Part shown: in pieces, positions 10,402 to 22,101 of the stretch
Layout: every line of letters begins with the position of its first letter
Numbering within the stretch: position 1 is the stretch's first letter
Source of the DNA: Platerodrilus igneus
Lineage: Eukaryota; Arthropoda; Insecta; Coleoptera; Lycidae
DNA: 64,000 nucleotides
Direction: 5' to 3'
NCBI GenBank assembly: GCA_036346225.1
Contig: JARFIW010001750.1
Location: 1,736,001-1,800,000 of the forward strand
Position numbers and translations under genes: made by a program
Notes under the pieces: model-generated
Database searches by the model: none
Told to the model about the DNA's origin: nothing
Seen by the model: the letters and a program-made list of their open reading frames with translations, nothing else

Positions 10402-11030
10402 TGTTACATGCCGAAAATCGGCCTGTAAACATTTCTAAGTTTAGTTTTAATTTGCAAGTAAATGCGCGCCAATAATTTAAAAGACTTGTGCGTGCATTTC
10501 CGTCACTTTAGATAGTTGCGTTGGCACTCGAGATTGCGCAGACGCAGAGTGGAAAGAAGGTGGTGATTTTCGTCACGTCAGCACTAGTCAACTGAACGTC
10601 GACGAGTGTCGTTATCTGTGTGGCTTTTATCTTGTCTTTTCTCTTTTAGGATGTAGGTTTCCTTTTGTCTTGTATCTATTATCGTTCCTCACCTTATTCC
10701 TGTGGTTCCGCTATAAAACAGAAGAGAAAAGACAAATTTTAATCTGGTTCCGACGAGGGGGCAAAGGGGCGACCCACGCCCATAACGCCCTACTGCCGCG
10801 AGAGTAGCTGCAATGTTGTAAAGAGTTCCACAGTTTACGTGAGTACCTTTTGTCTTCTACTATAATCAAAATAAACATTTTTTGCGTGTGATATAGTAAT
10901 TTAAAACATTAATATGACGGTAACACCTTATTGCGCAACATTATGCATGGATTTATTATTGATACTAACTGTCGTAGTGGCTCTTATATGTTATGCATTG
11001 GGACTTAGAGTATAGACTTTAAGTATAACA
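10402..11030 (+). mobile_element. R-family solo LTR copy R2
   Basis: Starts TGTTACATGCCG and ends AAGTATAACA, so the ends are TGTTA/TAACA, flanked by the 4-bp direct repeat CATT on both sides. That combination, plus the primer-binding site seen next to related copies at 37143 and 58096, identifies it as a solo LTR of a retrovirus-like element. The first 30 bp can fold on themselves (TTACATGCC...GGCCTGTAA). A conserved GTGAGT stands at 10839-10844 and a pyrimidine-AG acceptor-like tract near 10635-10650. Confidence 0.82.
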
Positions 11031-11818
11031 CATTTAGTTCAACAATGCGCGCGAAGAAGGGAAATGCAAAAGTACCGTTAGAACTGAATGCAATGAATGT
11101 AATGTAGGGCTCCGTACTCCTTGCTTTAAAGATTTTCATGAAAAATAAAATTCTACCTTGGTAAATAAGTTCAAACAAACCAATATATATGAAACTCTTT
11201 TATTTTTATACCTTTAACGCTTAGAGTGATCATATGAACACACTCCTTATCTACAAATACAAAAAAGGTATCACTTTAAAATTTTTGAAAAATAACTGTC
11301 TAGCTACTGTCTCCCTCGATGTGTAGTTTCATCAAAATCTGACAATGTAAAAAATGTGGGCGTTAATGGGTTAAAGTTTCTGTTAATGATCCTTTAGCAT
11401 ATATATTGGGGTCTGGTATACATTCATCGATTTTTTCATTACTTGTTGAAATGTCTTAAATGAAAACGTTTTGATTTTGGGTTTGGCTTTGATTTTTTAT
11501 TAATCATCTTTTACTTACTAATAACTGCTCGAGTGTGGAACTTATTCAGATTACTGGCACATGATATTTACCCCTTTATGGCTATTTACAGGGAGCAGAC
11601 ATTGTTCCATATATCGTTTAATTTTTGCATTTCCTACACCATGAGTGTACAACTGACTGGATAGTCTTCACTACAACGAAAACATTTAAGTTCAGATTTC
11701 TTTGCTTTTACACTTTATTGTTAACATGCTCACAACTGCATCTGGTTTCATGGCGTAGTATTTTTGTGTATGTACATATGCTTGACATTTTTACACTGTG
11801 GCTTAAGCATTGACTTTC
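11031..11818. other. No gene seen
   Basis: 788 bp between two R LTRs, AT-rich, with no recognised coding or repeat signal. Confidence 0.5.
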
Positions 11819-12294
11819 TGTTACGTGCCGAAATCGGCACTAAACATTTCTATTTAGTTTTAATTTGTAAGAATTTCGCGCCAAGGATTTAAAGAGACGT
11901 GCGCGTATTTCCGTCACTTTAGACAGTGCGTTGCGCGAGATTGCGCCGACGCAGTGTGCCAAGAAGGGTGGTGGTGATTTCGGAGTCGTGTCGAGACTGG
12001 TAATCGAGACGCCAACAAGAGAGTTACCTCTAGTGCCTTATCGTGTCTTTTTTAAGTAGGTTCCTTAGCTTTGCTCTGTATCGTCCCTTACCTGTATTCC
12101 TGTGTTCCGCTACAGAAAAGAAGACAAATTAAATTTGGGTTCGACCGGGCTCAATGAACACCCACGCCCGAAAGATCAACGGAGCCCTGCTGTAGCCATC
12201 ACGGAGTAGTGCTGTGAGAAGGCTTTTATAATTATTTAACATTGCTACCAACTGACTGTAGTGGCTCGCGTACCCTACCGACGGGGTTATAATA
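11819..12294 (+). mobile_element. R-family solo LTR copy R3 (short)
   Basis: Begins TGTTACGTGCCG and ends GGTTATAATA, flanked by TTTC (11815-11818 and 12295-12298). It shares the GCGCCAAGGATTTAAA, TTCCGTCAC and CCCACGCCC blocks with R2, but a region including the 5' splice-site-like motif is shortened or lost (476 bp against about 629). R1 and R3 appear to form a subfamily. Confidence 0.75.
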
Positions 12295-12849
12295 TTTCTT
12301 AATGGCAGAATTTCAAATCTTAACAACTAATATATCGGTTGTGCTGTAGACTCTATTAATATTATCGTCACGTCAAAAGTGTGAATTTAGAAGTTGCTTT
12401 GTTTTATATTTTAATTTAAGAATTGGAATTGACTTTTGCAGCACTAGAAGTGATTGTGGACCTTGTAATGGAATTGTCTTCCTGTTCAATTTTGATCTCA
12501 CTTAATTTACTCGACTCTATGAGCTTTATTAATTTAAAGATCCACTAAAGAAATACTTGTTCTTGAAGAACTGATGGCTTTTATTCCTCGTTAGATGTAA
12601 CAATGCAGTGGATGCTAACTATAAGAATTTTCAGTCACTGCTTGAATCTAAGTTGCTTTTCACTGCACATCTGCATCTCTAGCTTCACTTGAAGAAATTG
12701 ATCTAAATATAAAAATAAATTACCACAAGAACCGAATGTATCAAAAATATCCTACATCTAATAGATAACATTTAAGATTTAATACTGTTGAACGTAACCT
12801 TGCGGACGCCATCTTCTAATCTACCCCTTCTATATTTAAAATGTTAAAA
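12295..12849. other. No gene seen
   Basis: 555 bp with no recognised ORF or repeat before the truncated LINE-C. Confidence 0.5.
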
Positions 12850-14535
12850 GCAGCATATTACAACGTTGAATAGAAGAAAGTCTATATCTGCTGCTGTATT
12901 TCTAGACATTAGTAAAGCTTTTGATTGCGTGTATCATAGCATTCTTTTAAATAAACTTGACCATTATGGTATTAGAGGGGTGGCAAATTCATGGCTTAAA
13001 TCTTACTTAGAGAACAGAACTCAATCCGTTAAACTCTCTAGTCAACGTAAAACAATTGAATGGTACGTGTAAATTTAGGAGTTCCCCAGGGTTCTGTTTT
13101 GGGACCCTTATTATTTTTACTTTATATTAATAACTTTACATCTTCTGTTAAATATGCTTCATGTACACTATTTGCCGATGATATTACTTTGTATTGGGAC
13201 TCTTCTTCTGCTCCTATACTTTACAATTGCATTTCGTCAGATCTTGTTTCTACTCAAAATTGGTTCAAAATAAACAAATTCTCTATAAACACTAAAAAAA
13301 ACTTGCTGTATAATTTTCAAACCTCGTCACCTCTGAAACTATAAGTATATTAGACAATTTGTCACTAAATATCGTGACTAATACTAAATTCTTAGGCTTA
13401 ACTATCGACCATGGCTTAACTTGGTCAGATCATATATCCTTGCTTGCCGCTAACTTTACATCAGCATGTTATGTACTGAGAACTATATCCACGGAACTAA
13501 CAGTTGACTCTGCCCTTAAAGTGTATTGCCTTGTTTGAATCCAGGCTGCGGTATGGTATACCCTTTTGGGGATATACCATGCTGGAAAAGATGTCTCTCA
13601 TCTTCAAATTGCAAAAACGGGCTAACCGTATTATTTGCCATAAACCAAGAGATGAACACTGCAGGCCGCTCTTTAAACGACTGATAGTTCTCATATATTC
13701 TTCCCTATTCATTTTGGATACGTTGCTGTTTTTCCATAAAAATACTCTTAAATATAATAGTGCCAACACTAATTTATTTATTTATTTATTTATTTAAAAA
13801 TATGGCACTACAGAAACATTGTTTCCAACTGACCACCTTTAACTAAAAATAAAAATATAATAACATAACAACATAATAATATAACAATATGGTAGAATAA
13901 AACGCACAATAGAGTAATAATCCTAAATATTGCATGCTCCTTTCTTTCTAAGGGATCAAGCAATCTTCTTCACTGCACTCAAACTTAAACTAAACAAATC
14001 AATTCTTGAAAAATGTTTATTATAGTTAACCAATAGCCGATCTGATATGTGGTAGGTGCCATAGTTAGTTCGATGTTGCCTTTCTTGAAATAAACGTACC
14101 ATACGTGTGTTACGCTTCACACATTACAAGAAATTCAAGAGATATATACAAAATTACACCTACTTCAACCCGGGTTTATAAATCAATACTTGTTATGGCA
14201 CCAACTCTCAATAATAAACTTCCTGACAGCATTAAAAACTCTAAGAGTAGATACTCATAATTTTAAATTGTCACTACTAGCCTTGCTGCGTGACCGGTGT
14301 TATTACATGGTGGAGGAGTTTTTGAATGATGAGTCTGTCAAGTAGACCTATTATGACAGATACTTTGTTAATCATTATTGTTGGTTAACGTTTTATGTCT
14401 ATAATATATTTTATTGTATTATTTTAAGACTTTCAACACTGTTGTACACTATGTATGTTATATTGTTTGTTATATTGCTCGTCTCTGCCACTACCATGTA
14501 TATATGGGTTCAAATAAAAAATACAATACAATACA
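12850..14535 (+). mobile_element. LINE-C, 5'-truncated Jockey/CR1-group retrotransposon
   Basis: RT domain split by frameshifts: [19 protein letters not shown] (first catalytic Asp, about 12893-12948), GVPQGSVLGPLLFLLYIN (about 13078-13131), LFADDITLYW (catalytic FADD, about 13171-13200), then FLGLTIDHGLTWSDHI and, after another break, the RT thumb and C-terminal region with KLQKRANRII (about 13605-13634). A conserved C-terminal tail resumes after a nested LINE-B fragment (13765-14119). The 3' end is a TACAA-type repeat near 14520-14535. Dead copy, lying in the intron just downstream of the POMT2 exon at 14622. Confidence 0.85.
13765..14119 (-). mobile_element. LINE-B 3' fragment, antisense, nested in LINE-C
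   Basis: The reverse complement is nearly identical to the 3' end of LINE-B (about 49330-49682), including the end of the RT ORF and the TAAA-repeat tail (TTTATTTA repeats at 13770-13795). It is a 5'-truncated copy, as target-primed reverse transcription often yields. The few differences from LINE-B indicate recent activity of that family. It interrupts the C-terminal coding region of LINE-C. Confidence 0.85.
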
Positions 14536-14621
14536 AGAAACTAGATAATATGGTATTTCAATGATTTTCCATATTTAATAATATAATATTCCTTATATAA
14601 ATTAATATTAAAAAAACTTAC

Positions 14622-14890
14622 CACAGGACGAGTAAGATCACCTAATATCCTCCATAAATCACCCACAGTAATCAGTCCCACTAACAATACCACAAAAAGT
14701 CCCACAAACTTTACTGAAATACAGCATGCTAACATCAAACCAGTAAAGGCTAACCAACACCACCATTTTGTTGAAAATTCTTTAGTTCTGATAGAAGATA
14801 TTTTAACTGCACCTAGTATCGAACCCATTAGGAAACATAATAGTAATGGATCCAATAAGATATATTGTGTTAATGTTATTAATCCAACAT
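14622..14890 (-). CDS. POMT2: POMT2 (twisted) exon, transmembrane region
   Basis: 269 bp with acceptor TTTTTTAG| at 14891-14898 and donor |GTAAGT at 14616-14621. It enters in phase 2 (the G ending the previous exon plus AT makes Asp) and leaves in phase 0. It encodes VGLITLTQYILLDPLLLCF, an FSTKWWCWLAFTG helix, then ISVKFVGLFVVLLVGL and DLWRILGDL, the multi-spanning core of protein O-mannosyltransferases; YILLDP and the KFVGLF helix match POMT2 rather than POMT1. The enzyme works with POMT1 in the ER membrane, moving mannose from dolichyl-phosphate-mannose to Ser/Thr of proteins such as dystroglycan. The next exon toward the C-terminus (MIR domains) is not visible in 1-14600. Confidence 0.93.
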
Positions 14891-15371
14891 CTAAAAAATT
14901 AAAAGTCATTGAAAGATATTCAAACAGAATTATAAACATTATTCAATGGTACAAGAAACAAGATTATCACATGTAATAAAAGATATTCCTATTCTGTATC
15001 GTTATCATAAGGAATTGTTCACAAATTCACGATAGTTTCATGCAAATAAAGATAGTATACAAGATGATATTAATCTTGTTATTTTGTTAATACAGTATTT
15101 TGGAGGATCCAAGAATTAGTTAACAATACTATGAGAATATTTAAAATACCAACTTATTTCAAATGTGTTATGGTATGATTAAGCTAAACTTAGAAGAGTT
15201 TGTATCAATAGTACCCTTAATATCTACATTTGGACAACCAATAACCTGCATATTTTAGTATCAGTATGCTGATTGGAATTTTTACGGACCATTTAGAGGA
15301 TAATTAAATTTTTGTTCGGTCTTGAATGGCCTCATTGTTACTACTATTCACTTAAATCAATTTTAGCTTTT
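14891..15371. other. POMT2 intron, no feature seen
   Basis: Intronic sequence between the exon acceptor at 14891 and the left end of the hAT element; no repeat recognised. Confidence 0.5.
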
Positions 15372-16815
15372 CACGATTCCCTAAGTGGTCTATATCGACC
15401 CCCAGGAGTCGATAAAGACCTGCAAGGGGTCAACGTGGGCAAAAAAATTGGGGGTCTATGAAATGAAAATGGGGGTCAATGGCAAAAAATTACAAAAATT
15501 GCAAAAAACGGTATAATTGATATAATTTTGACATTAAAAAAAATTACAAAATTATAATATTATTAATATAATTTATATCGTCGGTCTAAAACTGCTTTCA
15601 CTTGATCTCGGAGCATTTTATACGTGTCTCACTCGCTCCATAGTACGTGCCTAACTTAGCGTCTCACTTGCTCTACAGTGTGCATCTCACTCACTCAACA
15701 GAGCTGTAAGTCTTCTAAAAGAGAAACAACGATCGGTGCTTTGACTAAGGCCGAGCGAAAATAGCTACGCATCGCATCGCATCGACTCATAAATGTTGTG
15801 TGATTTTGTGTATTACAGTGTAACCCCTATAATCCGTACATCTTATTCTCAGGTCTCATTCAGATTGTTCGAGTTGTTTGGATTAACAAAGACACATAAA
15901 TTGTATATTATATGATTGTATGTTAAGAAATATACTTCAATATAACAGAAAATTAAACATCCAGATGTGTGCGAAATTCAAAATATAAATTTGACAGAAA
16001 ATGTAGTCAAAAGCTTTTTTAGATATTCAGACAAATAATAATTTAAATAAATATTTGTTTACCACTTAAATTGTTTAAATCTTTTTTGTTTAGTTATGTA
16101 AATAAATACAACACTTAATACATATAGAATTATAGAACATATATAGTAAACCCGGGATAGATGGTCATACGGGAGAGATGGCCAACGCCTAAAGTTTCCA
16201 TACGATACGCTGTACGGCGCTGCCGGTAAAGCAGTAGTTAGTTAAGAACGTCAGTGATTGTCGCTGTTACGCATGTCTTTCTATTTCAACGAAAAGTAAG
16301 TAATTTTCATGATTTTCTATTTCAATATCCCTTGAAATTATGTAGCATGTCATAACCTTTCAATTTAAATATGTGTTTGACGGTGAGTAGTGTGATATAC
16401 TTTATTTTCGTCGTTGTATAGGCAACTGCATACCGGTACGTACGTTGTATTTCATTTGGCGTCCACCATGTTTAATGCCGCACTATGGCCATCTATCACG
16501 GCCGATCGTGAGAGACGGCCACCATATCATCGGGATAGATGGCCATCCCATAGACGTGTTACACTATGTAGCCATTAATGACCGGACACTTTCGGTTTTA
16601 GACAATTTGTCGAATATCTAGAAATCAATCGTTTTTTCTGAGCAAGTGTTTGGTCTGTATTTCAGCCCCCTCCGAAATGACAAGTCTAGATATGCCACTG
16701 TTCTTGACGGATCATCCTGAAACGTCACGTTTCTAAAGAGCATGTTAGGCCACGTATGTTTGTTTGGGTTAAATATTTATATCAATTTTTGATTCACTTC
16801 ATTGTTTTTTTACAG

Positions 16816-17511
16816 ATGCCAAATAAGTATATTCGAAAGGCCGGCTCTTCTAGAGGATCATAGAAAGAAGAAGACCTTAAAAATGCTATTAACAAAGTAA
16901 ACAATGATGGTTATTCTGTGAGAAAAGCTTCGACAGAGTTTAATATTCGAAGGAAAACTCTTGAGAGAAAATTGAAGACTGGATGTGATTCAAAAATTCC
17001 AATGGGGCCTAGTTCTTGTTTGGATACAGCTAATGAGTTACAACTTGTCCGTCACATAATAAAAATGCAGGACCATGAATTTCCCTTAACGAAGAACTGT
17101 CTACAAAGTCTAGCTTATAATTTTGCTGTGCAGCTTGGCCTAAAACATAAATTTAATAACGAAAAAGGAAAAGTAGGTTACGATTGGTTGCAACTGTTCC
17201 TATTTCGACATCCTGATCTAAGTGTGCAAAAATCTGAAGGTGTATCTTTGGCTAGAGTCCAGGGCATGAATCGTGATAAAGTCAAGGAATATTTCACCTT
17301 TCAACCGTAATGGAAGAAAACGATTTGCTCAATAAACCGGGAAGCATATTTAACATAGATGAGTCAGGCCTTTAGTTTAATAGTCGGCCAGGTGCTGTTG
17401 TAGCTAAAAAGGGCTCAAAAACAGTTAATACGATTACTTCGTCAGAAAAAGGAGAAACTATTATAGTACTTGCATGCTGCAATCCTGAAGGGATGTTTCT
17501 TCCTCATTAAT
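16816..17511 (+). pseudogene. Pogo/jerky transposase, DNA-binding and first catalytic part
   Basis: Starts at the ATG at 16816 right after a splice-acceptor-like TTTTTTACAG. Residues 1-60 form a Psq-type helix-turn-helix (EEDLKNAINKVN ... VRKASTEFNI), but the Trp expected after RGS is a stop (TAG at 16861). A CENP-B-type HTH follows (KVGYDWLQLFLFRHPDLS, about 17172-17225). A frameshift near 17300 leads to IFNIDESGL, holding the first catalytic Asp, followed by a further stop, and VVAKKGSKTV. Coding then breaks at the LINE-A insertion after ACCNPEGMFLP. Family: DDE_1 superfamily, pogo/Tigger/jerky. Confidence 0.82.
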
Positions 17512-17898
17512 TTGTCAATAAGTGATTGGTTTTGTTAACAAAGTGTAATGTGCTCCTCAAAGTATATTAAAATTAACTGATAAAAAGTGCTACTTATATA
17601 TCAAATTTGGTATCATCTTAGAGCTAACTAGAGAGGCTTTCAAACTACTAAACTTTTTTTTATAAAAAGTGCATCACAACTATGATATCAACAGATAACT
17701 AACATTTTAAATTGGTAGTATACAAACTTTTCGTTATTATCAACAGTTATCTTCACAATAACTAGCTCTTATCTCTGCAATTACATTGCCACATTGTTTT
17801 GTTATTGTACAGGACTAAACCCAGCAAATTGAAAGAAAGTTATTTTGAAAAATATGCAAACATATTTTTGGTAAAAGTATTAATAATAAGAGTATAAT

Positions 17899-18636
17899 AT
17901 GCATGTTTGTTGGGAATGTAATCTAAATATAGAAGATGACAAATGTTGTGAGTGTGATGGATGTACAAAAATAGTACATTTTGACTGTACAGACTTATCA
18001 AGTTCTGAAATAAGATGTATGCAGTTAAAAAAGGAAGAGTTTTAAAATTTTATTGTTTAAAGTGTGAAAAGCAAGTGACAGAGACGAAATATGTACTTGG
18101 GGAAGTTATGCAAAAATTACAATCCCTGGAAAGAACTCATGAGGAATTTTTAAAAAAGTTTGATGAACAGAGCAAAGACTTGGTAGAAATAAACAATAAA
18201 TTATTCGAACAAAAGTGTCCAGAGGCAGAACTCAATGTTAATAAATTGTATAGTGCAGTCACTAAATGGAATGTATCTCAACCTTCTATAGTAATAATAG
18301 ATAAAATTGGTGCAAAAACAGACTCTAAGGAAATCCTTAAAAAATTGAAAGATAATATTGACCCTGTTAGTTTAGAAATTGGAGTAAGTGTAGGGAAAAC
18401 TACAAAAAATGGTGGTATTGTTATTGAATGTGAAAATAATAGGGCAGTAGAGGTGATGAAGAAAACTATATCACAAAAAATGGGAGAAGAATATACAGTA
18501 AAGATTCCATTAAAAAGACTTCCAATGATAAAAATTATAGGAGTAGATGAAAGTGACAAAGAAGGCATTTACAAAAAAATAATAAATCAAAATAAGTTAG
18601 ATGAGCATAAACAAAATTTTCAAATGAATATTAAGT
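17899..18636 (+). CDS. LINE-A ORF1, N-terminal part (PHD-like finger, coiled coil)
   Basis: I start at the ATG at 17899, not at the internal 18015, because the in-between residues complete a zinc finger: CWECN, CCECDGC, HFDC and then FYCLKC, a C4HC3-like PHD pattern found in ORF1 of several CR1/Jockey-type LINEs. A frameshift near 18000-18015 separates the first cysteines from the rest. Then a Lys/Glu-rich coiled coil (about 18090-18240) and an RRM-like or esterase-free domain (VGKTTKNGGIVIECEN; LKRLPMIKIIGV). ORF1 proteins bind the element's RNA. The coding is cut at 18636 by the RTE block and resumes at 23915. Confidence 0.75.
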
Positions 18637-18644
18637 CATCATCA

Positions 18645-19375
18645 TTAGGTCTTCAGTCCTAGAACTGGTTAGACGCATACCACCATTGTTCCCTATTCTG
18701 AACTAACCTACAGATTTCCCTGAAATATGCACAGTTTGAATCTATAACTGTCTGATCTAGGTCTACATCTACCTCTTTTTTCCTATCTCTGCTTGTAATA
18801 TATCACATACTATTCCCCAAAAATGCCTTAGAACGTATTCCGCCCTACTATTTCGCTTTTTCCCCCGATATCCTTGTTCCTCTACTATTTCTGTAACTTA
18901 TTTGTTGTTATCTTTGGCTGTCCATGCTATCGTCCTCATACATCTGAAGCACATCATTTCAAAAGGCTGCTACCGTTTTTCTGTCTGCGTTTCATACTTC
19001 CCGTATTTCATAGGCATACTGTGCTGTGCTTTCAACAATTTTCTTCTTATTCTGTTTGTTGTCTTTCCTCATAGGCGATGTTCTTTCTTGTTAGATGCAG
19101 TTCGATCACTTTCTATTGTTTTACAGTTATATGCCCTATTTCTCCGACCTTCAATGGTTGTGAAGGGAGGTAAGCAGTCTGTGGCTGCCAAGTTCTCCCA
19201 ACACTTAACCATTTGGCGATTTAATATATTTTCCAATTTATCTTTTCACACAGTCAACATTAGTTGCAGGTATTTCGCAGCCATTAGGTTTTCCGTCTCA
19301 AAACTGGTTGGACACGTACTTGCACTTATTTATATTCTAAGCTAGCCTACATAGTTCCCTGAAATTCTCACACAG
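18645..19375 (-). pseudogene. Decayed RTE 3' ends
   Basis: The minus-strand sequence of 18650-19085 aligns with the C-terminal coding end and 3' UTR of the main RTE copy (20640-21100), e.g. the region over the RGRPRLD-like tail and the YGCEAW block, but with many indels. A second, shorter 3'-end copy lies at about 19295-19375. Neither is open. Confidence 0.65.
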
Positions 19376-19379
19376 CATG

Positions 19380-20400
19380 TGTATTCAGGTTAATCTTCTT
19401 TGGGAATTAAACCACTCATAGTTTTTAAAATCAACTTTATTTACGTTTCGATCCATGACCTAGGATCGTTGTCAAAATTATAATAGAAACTTCAAGTTTG
19501 GCATTTATGACATAAATTGAAGGTGACTTTGATTTATTGATGTTTGAAATATTTGGTTTGAGTATACTAAGCAAAAATTTTTAAAGTTTAACAGAATGAT
19601 TGCCTTCAATTTGTGTTGCGACCTGGGATCGGCTTTCTTTAGGTAGCCAATACGCTTAACGTGAAATCAGCTGATTAATTTTTATTGGTGAATTTTATAT
19701 AAATTCAATAACTTGGAATTGGAAAACATTTTTTAACATGTTTCTATTTATACAATTGAGAGGGTGGTTATTAAAGAAGTGTGCGATTGCATTATTGAAA
19801 GGCTTAAGTAGTCGTTTTTTTATATTTATTTTGAGGAGGAAAATTCATTATGATTTAAGTTACGTCTTTGGTAGATTTTAACATGGTTCTGAGGCGGGTT
19901 TACACTTGTCAGATACCAATGTTGTTCTATGAAGATTGTATATGGATCTGAGGCGACCCTATGGCGGGTTTACACTTGTCAGATACCAATACTGTTCAAC
20001 GGAGATTGTATATGGTTTTGAGGTAACCTTATTGTGGATTTATACTTGTCAGATACCAATGCTGTTTTACAAGGATTGTTAATATGCTTATTTTTATGTA
20101 ATTAGTTATTTTATGTATAAATAGAAAACATGTATGTAGGCTGTATTTCATGTTAATATTGCAAGGAACACCCAGGAAAAACTTGCAATGCTACCTAGAT
20201 ATTGTGGGCATTTGATTTTCATTTGTTATTTCTTTTGTTATTTCTTTTAGTAATGGAATCCATTGTTTACTGAAAGTCACGGATTCGTTTGCAACTCAGT
20301 TATTTTTATGTAGGGTTATATAAGCAGCTACTTTGATTTTGCGTTTTTGGTGGTTTTCTTCTTTTTCTTTTCTTCTTTTCAGGAAGTATATTCAGCTCGT
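19380..20400. repeat. Unclassified insert with 3 x 70-bp tandem repeat
   Basis: The motif TTTACACTTGTCAGATACCA (first two copies; TTTATACTTGTCAG in the third) recurs at 19900, 19970 and 20040, a 70-bp period over about 19886-20070. On the minus strand near 19441-19480 a GATCC/GGATC hairpin followed by GAAACG resembles the hammerhead-like tails of Penelope-like elements, weakly. A pyrimidine-rich tract ending TTTTCAG lies at 20355-20383. No protein is recognised. Confidence 0.4.
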
Positions 20401-20685
20401 TCCCTTTCTATTGTTTTCTAATTTTATACCCTATTTTACCGAGATTCAGTGAAGGAGATTAAGCAACCTGTGGCTACCAAGATCCCCAACACTTAGACAT
20501 TTGCCGAAATAATGGTTTTCCAGTAAATCCTTTCACACACTTAACATTATTCGGGAATATTGCCCAACCAATTCTTGTAGTTACTTATAATAATCATCAT
20601 GTTTAAAGCACAGTTATCTTTTCGTCATTAGCTTATCCATCTTGGGATTGGTTGGATGCATACCTCCATTGATTTCTATTCTGGG

Positions 20686-20868
20686 CTAGCCTACACATCT
20701 CCTGAAACCTCTACAGCCTACATCTTTTACTATCTGTGTGCAGTAGTCTAATCTAGGTCTGCCTCTTCTTCTCTTTTTCCTATCTCTGCTTCTAAAATAT
20801 TCCACTATTCCCTCATGCCGTAGTATGTGGCCTATCATCCTATCTCTCCTATTTTTACCGTTTTCCAC
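20686..20868 (-). CDS. RTE-1 C-terminal tail
   Basis: About 60 residues: a basic stretch with RKKRRRGRPRLDYCTQ and VKDVGCRGFR, a recurrent C-terminus in this RTE lineage. The upstream GHILRH links to the RT thumb through a short frameshift. The same tail is recognisable, decayed, at about 18700-18800. Confidence 0.75.
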   Translation of the reverse strand: MENGKNRRDRMIGHILRHEGIVEYFRSRDRKKRRRGRPRLDYCTQIVKDVGCRGFRRCVG

Positions 20869-20884
20869 ATATTTCTTTCTTCCC

Positions 20885-22060
20885 CTACCATTTTAGTACC
20901 TCTTCGTTCTTAACTTTGTCTGTCCATGATATCTTCATCATACGCCTGTAACACCACATTTCAAAAGCTTCTACCTTTTTCTTGTCCGCTTCTCCTACTG
21001 TCCAGGCTTCACAGCCGTACAGTGCTGTGCTCCACACATATGTTTTAAGCAATCTTTTCCTTGTTTCTATGTTTGTGGTCTTTGAGCACAATAGTTGCTT
21101 TTTCTTGTTAAATGTAGCACGACCTTGTGCTAATCTTTGTTTTATATCTTTTGTGCTTTTCCCATCTTGCGTTATTTGGCTTCCTAAGTAGCAGAATTCC
21201 TTAACCTCTTGTAAGTTCGTGTTAAATACTTGTATTCTTGTTTTTGATTTATTTTCCCCACCTTTGCAAACTAGAACTTTAGTTTTAGTTTTGTTAATTT
21301 TCATACCGTATCTCTCTGTTAGAACCGTTTCCATTTCATTAAGAGCAGCTTCTAACTCTTCCTTGCTAGCCGCTAATACCGCTATATCATCTGCAAATCT
21401 AAGCATATCAATTTTTTGTCCCTGCATAGTAATTCCAAATGTCTTCCTGCATTTGACAGTATTCATTGCCTCTTCTATGTACAAGTTAAAAATCAATGGG
21501 GATAGGGCACATCCCTGTCTCACCCCTTTCCTAATGTTTACTTCTCTACGTTCCTGCTCTAATTCTATTACTGCTGTTTGCTCTTTGTATAAGCTATGTA
21601 CTATTCGTCTATCCTTATAACTCATTCCAATCTTTTTGAGTATTTCAAACATTTTTTTCCAATTTACATTGTCAAATGCTTTTTCCAGATCTACAAACCC
21701 TATATACATGCTTTCCCCTTTTTCTATTGTTTTCTCCATTATCACTCTCATAGCTAAAATAGCCTCCCGTGTTCCCCTGTTTCGCCTAAACCCAAATTGG
21801 TCTTCTCCTAGTATTTCTTCAGCTCGCTTTTCCATTCGTCTTTGCACAATTCTAGTTAATATTTTTGACACGTGTGCTGTCAAACTTATTGTTCGAAAAT
21901 TTTCACATCTATCCGCGCCTTTCTTTTTTGGTATAGTTACTATGATGCTACGTTTGAAATCCTTTGGGTATCTCGCCTGTCTCATACATATAGCTTACAA
22001 GTTGGAAGAGACGTTCTGTTACTGCTTGTCCAGCGGCTTTTAGAGTTTCTGCTTGCACCT
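20885..22060 (-). CDS. RTE-1 reverse transcriptase
   Basis: Linker residues (KSLKNGKA...GTDKVQAE) are visible in other frames at 22060-21990; the main frame starts near 21985. It contains SIIVTIPKKKG, FRTISLTAHVSKIL, EDQFGFRRNRGTREAI, GFVDLEKAFDNV (catalytic Asp), RQGCALSPLIFNLYIE, LRFADDIAVLA (catalytic FADD, about 21385-21415), KTKVLVCKGG and YLGSQITQDG. The C-terminal part includes LYGCEAWTVGEADKKKV and MWCYRRMMKISWTD. No RNase H is expected in RTE. A frame break at about 20880 separates the basic tail. Confidence 0.88.
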
Positions 22061-22101
22061 TATCTGTACCCGCGCCTTACCATTTTTCAGACTCTTTAAT
22101 G

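Noticed and set aside
10142..10475. Short ORFs between R1 and R2
   Set aside because: They cross into the R2 LTR and show no recognisable domain.
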